From the NCBI GenBank assembly GCA_900175165.2, contig FWWN02000281.1:1-23512 (forward strand): a DNA stretch of 23,512 nucleotides, written 5' to 3'. Source of the stretch: Rhizomucor pusillus (Eukaryota; Mucoromycota; Mucoromycetes; Mucorales; Lichtheimiaceae). Shown piece by piece: positions 1 to 9,218 of the stretch (its first letter is position 1; the number at the start of each line of letters is the position of its first letter). The notes under the pieces are model-generated. The model had not been told where the DNA came from and made no database searches. It saw nothing but the letters and a program-made list of their open reading frames with translations. A program made the translations under genes and the position numbers.

Positions 1-640
1 TAATCTCACGCAGCTCGTGATTGTTCAAAAATGACCCAGGTCAAGGACTCACTTCAAGCCGAATTTTCGGTATCATTCCTAGCACTCGGATGCTGCATAC
101 ACAGATAATATGCATGCGCAAAAATGATTGCAAGGATTATAAAATCGGCTTGAGTGAGGCATAGGAATAATAGGAATGGCGCTTCGGCGGTGTCGGGTCT
201 GCTACCAAGAAAATTTGCCCGCTGCTGGTGGTGATGGAAAGGAATGAATTGTACCACGCTCGTATTTGGAATAGGTAATAAGCGTTTGTTATCTTTGACT
301 TTTTGCGTGTGCTATGCAAATCAATGGACGGTATACATCGGGCAGTCGTCATTTTGGACGGCTCTCATTGGCCTTTGTAAAATTTCTGAGCGAACGTTAC
401 ACTTCAATGCCCCTCGTTCCGAACGGTAAACGTCGGTGTTTTGCGTCACGGGTGCTCTTCCATCCGACGAGCGGGTTTGTATTCCAGCATCAGCAGCATC
501 AGCATCAGCAGCAGTAGCATCGCTTCTTTGCTGAGGCCGATGATGACGTTGATGTACATCCGAAAGTATCCGAAAGCGGACAGCAACTGAGCAAAAAAAC
601 AAACAATTATTAGGTACATACAATAAAGCCCTCAAGATCA
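1..640. other. Left edge, no secure gene; weak minus-strand coding hints
   Basis: No gene can be assigned. On the minus strand short open stretches overlap: one ends at 137 (codons for TSSGQIFLVADPTPPKRHSY about 155-230), and another ends at 54 with a hydrophobic run. A GTGAGT donor-like site on the minus strand lies near 47-52, and an acceptor-like TTTTTTTGCTCAG near 587. This could be the 3' part of an intron-containing minus-strand gene or chance. The (CAGCAT/CAGCAG) repeat at 488-516 is low complexity. Confidence 0.25.
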
Positions 641-1284
641 GTCTGCAAGTAACATATTATATGAACAAACAACAACTAGGAACGAAAAAATAACATGTGG
701 ACATTCTTAAGGAGTAAAAAATAATGCTGCTGTTCTATTTGGGTTCAATCTGCATACCAATTCAACAAACATAAACCCCAAGAAGCTATTTATTACATTT
801 ACGCCAGTCTTATGTAAAGCGTAGCATTTTTTTAGAGTGAATCTCGATTTTCTAAATCAGAGAGAGAGAAAGAGAGAGAGTGTGTGTGTGTGAACGCGTG
901 AGAGAAAAAAATTGGGAGGATGATTGTGCTCTATATAGAAGTCCTTGATAACCATCCTCCTCCCCGTCGCGTGAACACCATCAGCTGCCTGCTGAACAAG
1001 CTTTTTTACAAAAGGGGTATATCCAAGGATACCCTCGTCCGTCGTCTTGCGTCGTTGTTTTTTTTTCTGCAAAGGGCGGGACGGACCGAACGAAAAAGCA
1101 GCACACCCGATTCCCGCTCGTTCCGAAACCGTCTCTTCTCAACAATCATACGTTTCGATTCAGGCTTATCATCTGGGAAAGGTGCTGCATTCAAGCGTGT
1201 GAAATGGGGAGGAGCAACATATTGATTGCATATGCCATAGCAACGATGATGCTTGCGCATTGTAATATGTAAAAGGCTGGATTT

Positions 1285-1292
1285 TTCCCACG
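1285..1292 (-). promoter_or_regulatory. CSL response element CGTGGGAA
   Basis: The plus strand reads TTCCCACG, so the minus strand carries the canonical CSL/RBP-J site CGTGGGAA. It lies about 550 bp upstream of the start codon of the CSL gene itself. Binding is inferred from the consensus shared by metazoan CSL and fission yeast Cbf11/Cbf12; an 8-mer can occur by chance. Confidence 0.4.
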
Positions 1293-1630
1293 TAGCGGAC
1301 TTTTTGTCTTTTTCTGACAGGCGAATGAAAATGCGCCTTGTTATCTACATATGCCCTTGCTCTTATCATTTCCATCTTTGGCCAATACGGGTCTTGATCG
1401 CATCTATCTGCCGTTTCCCCAGGTTACCGTTCTTGATGAATGCGAAACGACGACAAGAGCGAGAAGATCGTACTCCTCCTCTCGTTAAATTGGAGGATCA
1501 CTAAACGATGTTATCCTACAGATAGCGCATACACACACATTGCAGCCGATCGAGGCTCAGGAGATTTAAAAAACGTTTTCGCTTTAAAAGCACATGTTCA
1601 ATTCCGGGAAACGATGATTGTCCTGGGAAC

Positions 1631-1833
1631 GTACGTGAGAAAAATTGTCCATGTGACACCCGAACGACAACCATCTTATCTATGTGCGTTTTCAGCCAAT
1701 CAATACTTTATTTCAAAAATATAGCATTTAGTTAACCCCTCATTTTTTGCCTCTCTCTCCCTCTTCCCTTTGTACATCTTTTCTTTTTTGTTTATTTTAC
1801 ATCTCTTTCTTTCTTTCTCTTCGCTTCTTACAG
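1631..1833 (+). other. Possible 5'-UTR intron of the CSL gene
   Basis: The candidate donor is GTACGTGAG at 1631. The acceptor TTCTTACAG ends at 1833 after a long C/T-rich tract (1738-1830), and the CSL ATG follows at 1838. The acceptor is convincing. The donor is one of several possible sites; others further upstream would make the intron longer. Confidence 0.4.
1634..1641 (+). promoter_or_regulatory. CSL-type site variant CGTGAGAA
   Basis: CGTGAGAA fits the degenerate CSL consensus YGTGRGAA. It overlaps a possible 5'-UTR intron donor (GTACGTGAG from 1631), so it could be simply a splice site. Confidence 0.25.
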
Positions 1834-1837
1834 CTAA

Positions 1838-2998
1838 ATGGAAGAAGAACATCAATCGCATATAATATCGGAACAAGTGTTCGGGTCTAGTAAGAAGATC
1901 CAGTTCGTTAGCGTCTCGCCGATGGACTCGTTGTTGAGTGCCGTCAACCATGCTCATCGAATCCACCTCCCTCATCCATCTTCTTCACAACGCCACGCAA
2001 AAGACTACCACGCTGGCCCGCAGCGCCCAATGTCGATAGAATCGCTGCTGCATTCAAATGGCCAGGATATGCCTGCATTTGAAAACACAAACAGCAGCAA
2101 ACGGCGGTGGCAAAATGTCACTACGGATTCTGAGGAGAGATCTGCAAAAATGCGCCGTAAAGCAGAGCAGCTCTCGTCAAATGGTGGTGTTGCTTCGAGA
2201 ACAGAAAACCAACAACAATCACAGCAGCAGCAGCAGCATATGACAACTATCACCTGCCTTCACGCAGCTGTTGCACAAAAATCGTACGGTTCTGAAAAGC
2301 GGTTCTTATGTCCACCACCTACTGTGTCTATCCAGCAACAGGGCCCGGATGTACCCGCCCCGGTCGTTTCCATGGCCGTCGTATCAGAGAATGGCGACCG
2401 ACCCTTGGAACAGAAGATCTTGCTTGACGAGAACAAGCAAGGCAGCTTCAAATACTTGCACGTCACTGGCACAGCAAAGGCAAAGCAGTTTTATTTGCGG
2501 GTCAGTCTCAGTCACAACCATTTTCACACTTTTACACCGAGCAGTCCATCATCGTCATCCTCGTCCTCTTCCGCCGCAGCCAAAAGCCCACCCCCACCCC
2601 CACCACCATCGTCTCCACCATCTTACTCAACCTCCTCCTCCTCTTCTTCTCAGCCATACGTGACCTTCTTTTCTTATCCCGTCTCCATCATCTCCAAACC
2701 ATCGAAGAAGACTGCAAAGGCACGCAACGTGTCCAACTGCATTGTCGCCAACTCTCAAATTTCCCTCTTCAACCGCATCAACTCGCAAACCGTGCGCACA
2801 AAGTACATGACTATTCAGGACAACAAGCTCTGTGCAAAGAACTCGACATGGTCACCATTCGAGATTGTTGTCTTGCGTCAACCTGTGCAGACGAACGTTG
2901 GTATCTCGGACGAACCTTCTTCTCTTGGTACTGCTGCATTGGCAGGAGCACATCATCACCATCTCCACCAATCATCATCTGGGTCAAGCAATAGCAGT

Positions 2999-3030
<32 letters not shown>

Positions 3031-3302
3031 AAATGGCGGTACCATTCCTGTCACGTACGGTTCAGAAATCATGTTCAAGGATACTCGCACCGGGTTCCAG
3101 TCACCACACATGATTATTCGCAAGGTCGATAAGGGCCGCATCTCGCTTTCAGCCTGCGGGCCCGTCAGCCAGATGCAGAAAATTGCATTGCAACTGGCTA
3201 GCACTGATAACAGCGACAGCGAACAACAGCCTGTTTACTTGAGCGCGAGCGGCAAGTCAATGGCATTGCAAGGCGACGAACAACAGCAACAGCAACAGCA
3301 AG

Positions 3303-3333
<31 letters not shown>

Positions 3334-4093
3334 AGCAGATGACGATAACGGCGCATGCACGACAAATGCCACCTGGCTTGATTTTGCCCCATCCAAACTA
3401 TCCGTCGACAACAAGCCCGGTCAAGAACGCGTCGAATGCGTCGATGACTTTTTGTGCTGGACCATTGTCGGCATCGCCAAATTTGAGTACAGCTACATTG
3501 AACCTCCTGTCTCGCCAACAAGCAGTAACAGCAACACACCACCGTTGTCCTATCAACACTATCACCATCACCAACATCAAACTTCTTCTTCTCCACCACC
3601 GCCGCCCGCTACATCTGCTGCCATGGTCTCCTCCCTGTCATCCTACGAATCCGATCGACACCACCACCAGCCATCACCTCCTCCCTCGCCACCTCGCCGC
3701 ATCGTGCCGCTACCCATGATCATGTCGGTCGAGTACCAGCCACAAACACACACTGTTCAAGTCCTCGGCAAGCATTTACTGCAGCCCACTGTACCGGCAC
3801 GGGTGTTCGATTTCTACCTCGGCTCGCATGGCCCACTGAGGGTCAAAGATCATCATTACAGTCACGACGACCTTCAGCTCACACTCGAGTTGCCGCCTGC
3901 GCAAGACTTGCTCGTTGCGAACCACGACGTCTTGATCACCAAGCACGATGGCTCGCGGTACTTGGAGCTGTCGCTGGTCATGAAACGTCACGACGGTAAC
4001 GTCTATGGCACGGGCAAAGCACTCGCGTGCGACGTGCTTGTCAACTTTGATGCCGGACGATGGTCTGTAGTGCCCCATGCAAACTCTCCCTAA
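1838..4093 (+). CDS. CSL-family (RBP-J/Su(H)/LAG-1-like) transcription factor
   Basis: Nuclear sequence-specific DNA-binding protein of 751 residues, read as one exon. The RHR-N (LAG1 DNA-binding) region starts near residue 135 with ITCLHAAVAQKSYGSEKRF and continues at about 280-320 with VISKPSKK and LFNRINSQTV, close to animal RBP-J. The beta-trefoil follows (TWSPFEIVVL near 335, VTYGSEIMFKDTRTGFQSPH near 405, CWTIVGIAKFEY near 540). A RHR-C/TIG-like end spans about 622-745. Low-complexity inserts interrupt the fold: polyQ (~128), Ser/Pro (~232-275), Ser/Asn (~375-397), Gln/Ser/Ala (~485-502) and His/Pro/Ser (~563-620). The N-terminal 130 residues have no recognised domain. Fungal relatives include fission yeast Cbf11 and Cbf12; fungi lack Notch, so the role is probably general control of growth, adhesion or metabolism. 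The family call is secure; which fungal CSL class is not determined. Confidence 0.93.
2999..3031 (+). repeat. (AAC)n microsatellite coding for polyAsn in the CSL gene
   Basis: About ten tandem AAC codons give a polyAsn run inside the beta-trefoil region. Similar codon repeats lie at 2221-2237 (CAG) and 3280-3340 (CAA/CAG, TCA, GCA). These are likely to vary in length between strains. Confidence 0.85.
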
Positions 4094-4653
4094 GTCTTCG
4101 CTTTTCAAATTGATATATCCCTATCTTGCCCTCTCTCCCTCCCTCTCTCTCTCTCCTTGAAATTCTCCGTCGTTTCTTTGTTTTTTTTTCCTTATCTTTC
4201 TTTTCTTTTCTAGTGTCGATATACCTTTGTTGTTTGTTCCCTATATGTTACTATGCCTCCTTGGAATGGTGTTTTTTCTCTGTACATAAATGACTCTCAG
4301 TACTACTGATTTATTCATGCAAAATTGTGTGCATATCAGGCATCGTGTATAATGCCATTACTCGGGGCTCTGATGGTATTCTTGCTTTTTGAAGATGAAG
4401 GTGCATGTAGAATGAACGATGGACCATTATTCGAGTTCTCAACTGTAGTTATGATGGTTGCAAGCCTTTCATCTAGCTGACAAGTCAAGAGATGATGCTT
4501 TCGCTGCGCTGACAAAGAGTAAGCTTGTGCACAAAATGGGAGATTTTATTTGCTCGGTCGCTGAATCGTTCTAGGTGACCTTAAAACACAAATGAAATAA
4601 ATCACCCGCCGCCGGCGGTCACTTTGCAGGTGACACAACATGCACAGCAGAAC
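4094..4653. other. Intergenic: CSL 3' UTR and upstream region of next gene
   Basis: No gene is seen. The first 150 bases are a C/T-rich 3' UTR. The stretch 4300-4560 has no clear structure. Near 4590-4600 there is an AAATAAAT-like run, then a 10-bp palindrome CCGCCGGCGG at 4609-4618 flanked by GGTGAC/GTCAC copies. Promoter function is possible but unproven. Confidence 0.4.
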
Positions 4654-5987
4654 ATGAATCCGGCCATTTTGGACGAGGTGCCGCGCCTTTACCGCAAAAG
4701 CTATCTTTTGGGTTCGCGCCGCCGGCGACAACGACCAAGTAAATCGAGCCAGCGGACAGCAGAGAGCAACCACCGTGAGCACCAACAACGACGAAAGCAA
4801 ACGCACCAGCACCAGCATCAGCACCAGCATCAGAAACCATGTCAACATTCAGCACCGAATTTTCATCCTGACACTGTTGACACATTTTGTTTCCGATGGC
4901 CAGCGCAGCAATGCTACGTACTTGCGCGTCTTCTAGACGACGGTGTTGCACTGTGTCCGATTCCGTCTCGCCGTCGTGCATTTCTCTACTTTGCACATGC
5001 ACCGATGCCTCGACATCCACCACCGGCATTACCGCGCACTCGTCGTCCTTCAAAAGTACAGACCATGTTCCAGTCTTGGAAACACACCCTGGCGGTTGAC
5101 GATGCTGCTACTGCTTCCAGAGATAACAGTGATGACGCTGACGACGTCGACGACGAAAACAGTGATGGAAGAATTCCTCGAAATAGCAACGACAATGATC
5201 GAGAAGTAACATTGGCCGATGTGCTCGAGGAAGCAAGCGATCTCATCAAAGACGGGTGGATCAAGACAACGCAGTTTAATGTCAAAACATATTCTGGTGA
5301 ATCGACCACCATACTGCTGCAAACAAGTCACTCCACCTTCAAGTTATCAGCGCGAAGCGTCCATGAAAAGCGCATGTTTGTCAACCTCGTTCGCATGTTG
5401 CAACATCCGCCATCATCAACGTCCACAGCATCAAGCAATCATCATCCTCTCGCTTCGATGTAAGTGATGAGCACCACCAGCAGCAGCAGGGTGAATGGTA
5501 GCTTACCAGAATATATTTATCAATGTATATAATCTTACTTAGATCAGTGCATTCCATGATCGAGAACTGGCGGCAAAAATGCCGCAGCGAATGGACGAGT
5601 CTTGCAGACCTTCAGAGTAGCATTCATCGATCTCAATCAGATATTTCGACGTGGATGCGGCGCATGGAAACGCTAGACGATTCGTTCAGAACTCTGCGAG
5701 AGTCACTGCAAGAGTATCTAACAGTTGACCAGAATTCGCGCAAACTCTTGAGCCATGCAGAGGAACAGCTTGGGAAAAGCTCGCAAGACCATGAATTTAT
5801 AAAACGACGATTGCAGAAATTGGATACGGTTCTTGCTGCCGACCCAGATATTGTAGGAACTACGCGACTGAAACTCATGATGGATCGACAGGATGTAAAT
5901 AACAACAGACTTTGGATGTACATACTTGTGCTTACGACAATTCTCATCTTCATCATTGTCTTTGCACTCCACTATATTCTGTCTTGA
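4654..5987 (+). CDS. Unrecognised tail-anchored coiled-coil membrane protein
   Basis: Not assigned to a family. Two exons, 4654-5459 and 5543-5987; the 83-nt intron (donor GTAAGTGATG, acceptor TTACTTAG) keeps phase and gives 416 residues. The first 135 residues are basic and His/Gln rich, so the real start may be ATG 5065 (279 residues). An acidic Asp/Asn stretch (~155-180) precedes a compact part (DGWIKTTQFNVKTYSGESTT to ARSVHEKRMFVNLVRML, ~200-255) that faintly resembles the end of a PH domain. Exon 2 encodes a long helical region with spaced Trp residues (SEWTSLADLQ, STWMRRME) and then a single hydrophobic C-terminal segment (LWMYILVLTTILIFIIVFAL) ending four residues before the stop. This architecture suggests a tail-anchored protein facing the cytosol. 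SNARE (Sec20-like) or KASH-like identity was considered but key motifs are missing. Confidence 0.6.
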
Positions 5988-6221
5988 AGAAAACCAAAAA
6001 AAGCTTTTGTCTTTTACGTATGCAATGAGAAGAAAAAATATGTTGCAAATGCCATTGTGCGTCATGTGTATATATGTGTGTTTGCGAGAGACAGAGAAGG
6101 ACACAGAGAGAGATAGAGAGGGAACATCAAAGAGAAGATGAGGACAAGTTATGAATTGAATGAGGGGGAAAAGGCAAACAATTAAAGAAGAAAGGGCAGA
6201 ATTTGTTTTCTAAGTTGACTT
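5988..6221. other. Convergent intergenic region with purine tract
   Basis: This is the shared 3' region of two convergent genes, the tail-anchored protein (+) and RNR large subunit (-). It contains a GA-rich tract at about 6086-6135. No AATAAA hexamer is seen on either strand, so polyadenylation signals are non-canonical. Confidence 0.5.
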
Positions 6222-8860
6222 CTAACCGCTGCAGCTGATGCAGGCATCCCTGTTCTCAAGAGAGCATATCATGGCAGCTTCGTTTTCTTCCTGGTTGGCC
6301 TTTTGAGCTTCTCGGTATTCCTTCAAAGATAGCTGATCGACAGTGAACTTGATAGCATCAACCGCAGGTCTTGTACGCAGGTAGTACATGCCGGTCTTCA
6401 AGCCCTTCTTCCATCCGTAAAAGTGCATGCTAGTCAATTTGCCAAAGTTCGGTTCGCCAATAAAGATATTCAAGCTCTGGCTCTGGTCAATAAAGGCACC
6501 GCGGTCAGCTGCCATGTCAATAATGTTACGCTGTGCAATTTCCCAAACGGTCTTATAGAGTGCCTTGAGCTTGGCAGGGATACCAGGGATACGCTGGATA
6601 GAACCATTGTCTGACATGATCATGTTCTTGACATCGTCGTTCCACAGACCCAACTCAACCAAGTCTTTCAGCAACCACGGGTTTACAATCTGGAATTCGC
6701 CAGCGAGCACGCGTCGAGTGTACAAATTGGAAGTGTAAGGCTCAAAACATTCGTTGTTGCCGAGAATTTGAGAGGTTGATGCAGTCGGCATAGGTGCCAA
6801 CAACAGTGAGTTGCGCAGACCGTGCTTTGCAATCTTCTCCTTGAGCGAAGCCCAGTCCCACAAAGGCGAAGGAGTAACACCCCACAGATCATATTGAAGC
6901 TTGCCTTGGGATGCAGGGCTGCCTTCATAAGTCTCATAAGGACCCTTCTCTTGAGCAATTTCATTGGATGCCTCCAAAGCCGCGTGGTATATAGTCTCAA
7001 AGATCTCAATGTTCAGCTTCTTGGCTTCCGGTGAATCGAACGGGTATTGCATGAGCATGAATGCATCTGCGAGACCTTGAACACCGAGACCGATAGGACG
7101 GTGACGCAAGTTGGATTTTCTTGCTTCCGGTACAGGGTAGTAATTTCCGTCAATAATCTTGTCAAGATTCTTTGCAACAACCTTGGCAACCTAAAGTCAC
7201 ACGTCTGTAAGCAACATTGAAGCATTTCTGATCGGCATGAACTATTTCTTACATCGTGGAGCTTCTTAAAGTCGTATCTCTCACGGTTTACAACAAAGGC
7301 AGGGAGGGAGATGCTAGCAAGGTTACAGACAGCGACTTCGTCCGGGCTAGAGTATTCAACAATTTCTGTGCACAGATTGCTGCACTTGATAGTACCGAGG
7401 TTCTGCTGGTTGGACTTGCGGTTGCAGGCGTCCTTGTACAACATAAAGGGACCACCGGTTTCGGTTTGGGCTTCCAGAATAGCATACCACAACTTTTGGG
7501 CCTTGACGACTTTGCGTGCACGACCTTCTTGTTCATATTGATGGTATAGTTTCTCAAACTCCTCACCCCACACTTCATGCAGACCAGGTGCTTCGCTGGG
7601 ACAGAATAAACTCCAATCAGCGTTCTCCTCGACGCGCTTCATGAAAAGATCAGGGATCCACAATGCATAGAACAAGTCTCTTGCACGGTTCTCTTCTTTG
7701 CCATGGTTCTTGCGCAGATCCAAGAAATCAAATACATCGGGATGCCAGGGTTCCAAGTAGATAGCGAATGCACCTGGGCGCTTGTTACCACCTTGATCGA
7801 CATATCGAGCAGTGTTGTTGTATACGCGCAGCATAGGAACGATGCCGTTTGAGTAGCCATTGGTGCCAGCAATGTAGGAGCCAGATGCACGGATGTTGTG
7901 GATGTTCAAACCAATACCACCGGCAGTCTTGGAAATCTGAGAGCAAGTCTTGAGAGTTTCATAGATGCCTTCGATGGAATCCTCCTTCATGGTCAACAAG
8001 AAGCATGAAGACATTTGCGGACGGGGTGTACCAGCGTTGAATAGGGTAGGGCTGGCGTGGGTAAAGTATTTTTCAGACATCAGGTTGTATGTCTCAATCG
8101 CGGCATCAATGTCTTCACCGTGGATACCGACAGAGACACGCATCAACATGTGCTGCGGTCTCTCAGCGACTTTGCCATTGATTTTGAGAAGATACGAGCG
8201 TTCCAAGGTCTTGAAACCAAAGTAGTTGTAGCCAAAGTCGCGGTCATAAATGATGGCTGAGTTGAGACGGTCTGCATTCTTCATGATAATATTGTACGTC
8301 TCATCAGAGATCATGGGTGAATGCTTTCCAGTCTTGGGGTTCACATAGCTGTGCAGATCTTCAATGACTTGTGAGAAGACTTTCTTTGTCTCCTTGTGCA
8401 GATTGGATACTGCAATGCGAGCTGCAAGAATGGCGTAGTCGGGATGCTTGGTGGTCATATACGCAGCAGTTTCTGCCGCAAGATTGTCTAGTTCCACGGT
8501 CGTGACGCCCTGGTACACGCCAGAAATCACCTGAGAAAGTAACGTGTGTTTTCCTGTCAGATCGAGCTTTTTCACACGATTCGACATTTTTTCCAAAGAA
8601 ACAGTACCTTTTGCGTGATCGAAACCGGATCAACATAGTTCATGTCCAGACCATAGCATAGTTTATTAATTCTGGCGGTAATCTTTGTATCATTATTCGT
8701 CATCAGCACACGGCTCACTCTTTGTTTTTACTATGCTCTAGGAAATACCTTGTCAAACGCAACTCGTTCACGCCGACCATCTAAAGAAACAAATACGTGA
8801 GCCATTCATGTCCTCTTCCCAAAGGAAGAGCGCGTCGTTACCTCTCTTGTATACAAACAT
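6222..8860 (-). CDS. RNR1: Ribonucleoside-diphosphate reductase large subunit (class Ia)
   Basis: Reduces ribonucleoside diphosphates to deoxy forms with a small radical-bearing subunit; cytosolic and essential for DNA synthesis. Five exons (minus strand): 8842-8860, 8749-8780, 8608-8682, 7253-8530, 6222-7190. All junctions keep phase and give 790 residues, close to human RRM1 (792). The N-terminal ATP cone ([30 protein letters not shown]) is split over the first three exons. Catalytic parts are present: SSCFLL (Cys near 218), NLCTEIVEY (Asn-Cys-Glu near 427-431), [10 protein letters not shown] (Cys near 444), and MYYLRTRP with the paired radical-transfer tyrosines. The tail has CISC, matching the shuttle cysteine pair of the family. 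Introns are 61, 66, 77 and 62 nt. No break or missing residue is seen. Promoter elements suggest G1/S control. Confidence 0.97.
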
Positions 8861-8881
8861 GGGTGATGTGTGCTTCAGAAA

Positions 8882-8979
8882 CTGGGGAATTGGGAAGGAC
8901 CTGTCCTTCATGATAGAAACGTGTAAGCAAGGTAAAGGAATAAAGACTGGGTGTCGAAGGAGGACAAGAGGAAACTCAC
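8882..8979 (-). other. Possible 5'-UTR intron of RNR1
   Basis: On the minus strand, CTTG|GTGAGTTTCC starts at 8979. The candidate acceptor CCAATTCCCCAG ends at 8882, 22 bases before the RNR1 ATG. A branch-like CTTAC lies between. The 98-nt size fits the gene. The alternative is an unspliced leader. Confidence 0.45.
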
Positions 8980-9041
8980 CAAGTGAGTGGAGCAGAACAC
9001 GAAAAGAAAGGAAGAAAAAAAAGTTCGCGCAGTCAGTCTGC

Positions 9042-9050
9042 GCTTTAAAT
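9042..9050 (-). promoter_or_regulatory. TATA box of RNR1
   Basis: The minus strand reads TATTTAAAG, about 185 bp upstream of the RNR1 start codon, or about 90 bp of leader if the 5'-UTR intron is removed. It sits downstream of the MCB and CCAAT elements in the order expected for a core promoter. Confidence 0.55.
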
Positions 9051-9057
9051 AGAGTGG

Positions 9058-9074
9058 ACGCGTCTCCGACGCGC
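9058..9074 (-). promoter_or_regulatory. MluI cell-cycle box(es) of RNR1
   Basis: ACGCGT, a palindromic perfect MCB, is at 9058-9063, and ACGCGC is at 9069-9074. Further CGCG cores lie at 9025-9030, 9108-9113 and about 9131. MBF (Swi6/Mbp1 or Cdc10/Res type) binds such sites and drives G1/S transcription of RNR and replication genes in yeasts. The factor in this organism is inferred. Confidence 0.6.
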
Positions 9075-9086
9075 CTGGTCTGGCTG

Positions 9087-9097
9087 TCATTGGTTGG
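9087..9097 (-). promoter_or_regulatory. CCAAT box upstream of RNR1
   Basis: The minus strand reads CCAACCAATGA, containing a CCAAT pentamer, immediately upstream of the MCB cluster. This is a likely HAP/NF-Y site by consensus only. Confidence 0.4.
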
Positions 9098-9218
9098 CAG
9101 CATGAAAACGCGAACCACGCACCGACAAGAGCGCGCAGCAGCAGCAGCATTGACACATTGCTGACTAAAGATGCCCATTCCCATATTTCGCGTATGTGCA
9201 TTGCAGTTTACAAATGGC

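Larger units (their letters stand above)
641..1837 (+). promoter_or_regulatory. 5' region of the CSL gene
   Basis: About 1.2 kb without a convincing ORF. It holds a composite (GA)n/(GT)n microsatellite at 860-892 and a TATA-like CTATATAG at 931-938. It also holds two CSL-type response elements (1285-1292 on the minus strand, 1634-1641 on the plus strand). A long pyrimidine tract from about 1738 ends in TTCTTACAG at 1833, five bases before the CSL start codon, which looks like the 3' end of a 5'-UTR intron. Transcription start is unknown. Confidence 0.5.

Noticed and set aside
739..749. tRNA B-box-like GGTTCAATCTG
   Set aside because: No matching A box, acceptor stem or T-rich terminator around it.
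4609..4618. GC palindrome CCGCCGGCGG as an operator
   Set aside because: Short and GC-rich; a related GCCGCCGGCG copy occurs nearby at about 4718, so it is probably compositional.
4619..5053. Minus-strand ORF of 144 codons opposite the tail-anchored gene
   Set aside because: Ala/Val/Gly-rich reading of the CAG/CAC repeats; no domain, and it lies opposite the favoured plus-strand frame.
5464..5542. Intronic box C/D snoRNA (GTGATGA after the donor)
   Set aside because: No CTGA D box or flanking stem inside the intron.
5543..5987. Sec20-type Qb SNARE identity for the tail-anchored protein
   Set aside because: LRESLQEYLTVDQNSRKLL is faintly Sec20-like, but the distance to the membrane anchor is far too long and no SNARE zero layer is seen.
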